DNA of 15,927 nt, from positions 1 through 15,927 of the forward strand of contig CAJQQW010000129.1 of the NCBI GenBank assembly GCA_905480565.1, in the 5' to 3' direction. A model generated the notes under the pieces. It was given only the letters and a program-made list of their open reading frames with translations, was not told the origin of the DNA and did not search any database. Within the stretch, counting starts at the first letter, position 1, and every line of letters begins with the position of its first letter. The position numbers and the translations under genes are program-made. This stretch comes from an uncultured Halioglobus sp. GTDB lineage: Bacteria; Pseudomonadota; Gammaproteobacteria; Pseudomonadales; Halieaceae. Below, piece by piece: positions 13,980 to 15,927 of this stretch.

Positions 13980-15698
13980 ATGAAATCAGACATTGCAGCT
14001 TACGACGAGGCGATTGCCACTCTGACCGCGCCCGGAGGAGGGTTTGAGCTCAACTCGGTGATGCTAGACGGAGTGGAATACCGCAATTACGCGTTAATGC
14101 CCGGTAGTCTTCGCGACTACTATGCCGTCATGTTGGACCATGCGCATAAGGATTTTGCGGTGTATCAGGACGAGCGCTACACCTTTGCCGAGGCTCACCA
14201 GCACAGCGCTGAATTCGGCGCCGCACTGGTGCAGCGCTATCACGTTGCCAAGGGTGACAGGGTGGCGATACTCAGCCGCAATAATCCGCAGTGGATGATG
14301 GCTTTTATGGGTGCCACCTCGATCGGCGCAGTGGCGGTTCCGATGAATGGCTGGTGGACGACCGAGGAGTTGGATTACGGTTTCGCCGATAGCGGTGCCA
14401 AGGTTGTGGTGGCAGATCGCAACCGCATAGAACGCTTGATGCCATTGGTGAAAAAACATGGGCTCCGGATAATTTCTATCGACGATTGCACTGGTTTGGC
14501 CGTTGAGCATACGCCCTTTGCCGAGTTGCTAAGTGCCTTTGAAGGTGCCTCCCTACCTGTCGCCGAGATCGCGCCCGATGATCATGCCACGATAATGTAT
14601 ACCTCCGGGTCCACGGGCAATCCCAAGGGCGCCCTGTCCTCCCACCGAGGTATTCTCTCTGCGATTTATAGTTGGATGTGCTGGGGTATTGCAACCAAGA
14701 TGGCGGGCTCCCAAGAGCAGCGCGCGGAGGGCCTTGCGCCGTCTGCGCTGGTTACAGTGCCATTGTTCCACTGTACCGGCAGTCACTCGGCCTTTTTATT
14801 GTCGTTGGTTGTCGGTCGCAAGATGGTGATCATGCACAAGTGGGATGCCGAGGAAGCCTTGCGTCTGATCGAAGAAGAGAAAGTAACCTGGTTTAATGGC
14901 GTACCCACTATGTCTGCCGAACTGCAGGCGGCGGCGGAGACGACGCGGCGGGATGTCTCCTCGCTGACTGAAATTATGGCGGGAGGCGCGGCGCGTCCGC
15001 CCGAGCAAGTGAAGAAAATCACGGGTACATTCAAGAAATCCGCACCCGGTATAGGGTACGGGCTGACGGAAACCAATGCACTGGGTACGCTGAACGCGGG
15101 CTCTCATTACATCGCGCGCCCCGGCAGCGCCGGGCGTCCGGTGCCCGCAGTGACCGACTTTCGCGTAGTGGACGGGGCCGGTGAGCCACTGTTGGTGGGC
15201 GAGCATGGTGAGATCTGCATCAAGTCTCCCTGTAATGTCCTGGGATACTGGAACAAGCCGGAGGCCACGGCTGAGGCTTTTGTGGATGGCTGGTTTCACA
15301 CGGGTGATGTTGGATACCTCGATGAAGATGGCTTTGTTTATATTGTCGACCGTATAAAGGAAATTATCATTCGCGGCGGTGAAAATATCAGCTGTATTGA
15401 AGTCGAGGCGGCCATCTACGCCCATCCGGATATCCAAGAGGCTGCCGTATTCGGGTTGCCCGATGAACGGCTGGGAGAAATTGTAGGCGCCGCGGTAGTT
15501 TTGCGGGAAGGTGCGGAACTCGATAAGAGCGCTTTGCGTCAATATCTTGAAGATCATCTGGCAGCCTTCAAGATCCCCAAGCACGTCTGGTTCCGGTCTG
15601 ACGCCCTGCCGCGCATTGCGTCTGGAAAGATTTTTAAACGTCAGCTGAAAAAACACTACACTGAAGAAATTGACGCTGCGCGTAAACGCCAAGTGTGA
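13980..15698 (+). CDS. AMP-forming acyl-CoA synthetase (ANL superfamily)
   Basis: This 572-aa enzyme should activate a carboxylic acid to its CoA thioester through an acyl-adenylate. ANL motifs are complete: YTSGSTGNPKGA with P-loop K216, YGLTETN (from Y360), WFHTGDVGYLDEDGF with ATP-ribose-binding D443, DRIKEIIIRGGENIS, and the C-terminal catalytic lysine K550 in RIASGKIFKRQLKK. The length is typical of bacterial FadD-like enzymes, and no signal peptide or membrane helix is present. The start at ATG 13980 is preceded by CGGAG eleven bases upstream; an in-frame TTG at 13956 would add eight residues but has a badly placed site. It lies 29 bases after the dehydrogenase pair, so it probably supplies their substrate. 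A medium- or long-chain, branched, aromatic or steroid side-chain acid are all possible; sequence alone does not choose. Confidence 0.9.
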   Translation: MKSDIAAYDEAIATLTAPGGGFELNSVMLDGVEYRNYALMPGSLRDYYAVMLDHAHKDFAVYQDERYTFAEAHQHSAEFGAALVQRYHVAKGDRVAILSRNNPQWMMAFMGATSIGAVAVPMNGWWTTEELDYGFADSGAKVVVADRNRIERLMPLVKKHGLRIISIDDCTGLAVEHTPFAELLSAFEGASLPVAEIAPDDHATIMYTSGSTGNPKGALSSHRGILSAIYSWMCWGIATKMAGSQEQRAEGLAPSALVTVPLFHCTGSHSAFLLSLVVGRKMVIMHKWDAEEALRLIEEEKVTWFNGVPTMSAELQAAAETTRRDVSSLTEIMAGGAARPPEQVKKITGTFKKSAPGIGYGLTETNALGTLNAGSHYIARPGSAGRPVPAVTDFRVVDGAGEPLLVGEHGEICIKSPCNVLGYWNKPEATAEAFVDGWFHTGDVGYLDEDGFVYIVDRIKEIIIRGGENISCIEVEAAIYAHPDIQEAAVFGLPDERLGEIVGAAVVLREGAELDKSALRQYLEDHLAAFKIPKHVWFRSDALPRIASGKIFKRQLKKHYTEEIDAARKRQV

Positions 15699-15742
15699 TT
15701 TGCGGCAGGCAGGTGAGATAAAAACTAAACAGGAGAGTGGTA

Positions 15743-15927
15743 ATGGACCTTGGAGTTAGCGCTAATGTTGCGCCGTTGTTGGCGGAAGTAAAGCAGTTTA
15801 TAGATGAGGAAATCCGCCCTGTCGAGGCCGACTACTTCGGTGATATTGACGTTGGCGATCGCTGGGAATTTACCAGCCGTCAGACAGATATTATGGAGGG
15901 CTTGAAGGATAAGGCAAAGTCGAAAGG
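15743..15927 (+). CDS. start of a third acyl-CoA dehydrogenase, ACAD10/11-like (3' truncated)
   Basis: ATG 15743 follows AGGAG (15731-15735) by seven bases and opens a frame that runs off the window, giving 61 residues. The segments LLAEVKQFIDEEIRPVEADY and VGDRWEFTSRQTDIMEGLK closely resemble the N-terminal domain of bacterial acyl-CoA dehydrogenases related to human ACAD10/ACAD11, which act on long-chain or 4-hydroxy acyl-CoAs. The catalytic region is outside the window. It lies 44 bases after the synthetase on the same strand, so the operon continues. The family call rests on the N-terminal segment only. Confidence 0.7.
   Translation, partial: MDLGVSANVAPLLAEVKQFIDEEIRPVEADYFGDIDVGDRWEFTSRQTDIMEGLKDKAKSK

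Noticed and set aside
14796..15692. 298-codon - strand frame over the acyl-CoA synthetase
   Set aside because: The + strand frame carries a full set of adenylation motifs; the antisense product resembles nothing and is best explained by codon bias.
1..15927. CRISPR array, insertion sequence, prophage or tRNA
   Set aside because: No regularly spaced repeats, transposase or integrase frames, terminal inverted repeats or cloverleaf-like stretches were seen on either strand.

Overview
The window looks like a chromosome segment of a Gram-negative gammaproteobacterium. The best guess, inferred only from gene content, moderate GC and protein style, is a marine lineage such as Halieaceae or another Cellvibrionales-like group. 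No rRNA, tRNA, transposase, integrase or CRISPR array was seen. All well-supported genes lie on the + strand.

Region 1 (1-378) is the 3' end of an unrecognised gene. Region 2 (about 640-10677) is a compact chemosensory operon of the Pil-Chp type, which in Pseudomonas controls type IV pilus motility and surface sensing. In order it encodes a PilG-like response regulator, a PilI-like CheW adaptor, a PilJ-like receptor without a periplasmic sensor domain, a possible 57-aa ORF, two proteins that together correspond to the giant ChpA kinase, a ChpC-like CheW protein, and a 128-aa protein of unknown function. ChpA is split. ChpA-N (810 aa) carries the ChpA-type N-terminus and one canonical Hpt domain. 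ChpA-C (1414 aa) carries a long acidic region, a second Hpt, the CheA catalytic core, a CheW-like domain and a receiver. PilH, the methyltransferase PilK and the methylesterase ChpB are absent from the cluster.

Region 3 (10678-11370) is a 360-base AT-rich spacer holding a candidate sigma70 promoter and hairpins next to A/T tracts, followed by a small orphan gene of about 110 aa that ends at a weak intrinsic terminator. Region 4 (11371-11609) has a perfect 15-base palindrome over a candidate -10 box. It precedes a second operon (11610 to beyond the end of the window) of acyl-CoA metabolism: two adjacent, complementary acyl-CoA dehydrogenase-like subunits, an AMP-forming acyl-CoA synthetase, and the start of a third acyl-CoA dehydrogenase. 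The likely logic is that the synthetase activates a carboxylic acid and the dehydrogenases desaturate the CoA ester. The substrate is not visible from sequence.

The most unusual points are the ChpA split with a very strong ribosome binding site at the junction, the PilJ-like receptor with a minimal loop and a degenerate signalling tip, and a dehydrogenase pair in which one subunit keeps the catalytic glutamate and the other keeps the FAD-binding motifs. All family assignments rest on motifs and memory of the families, not on database searches.
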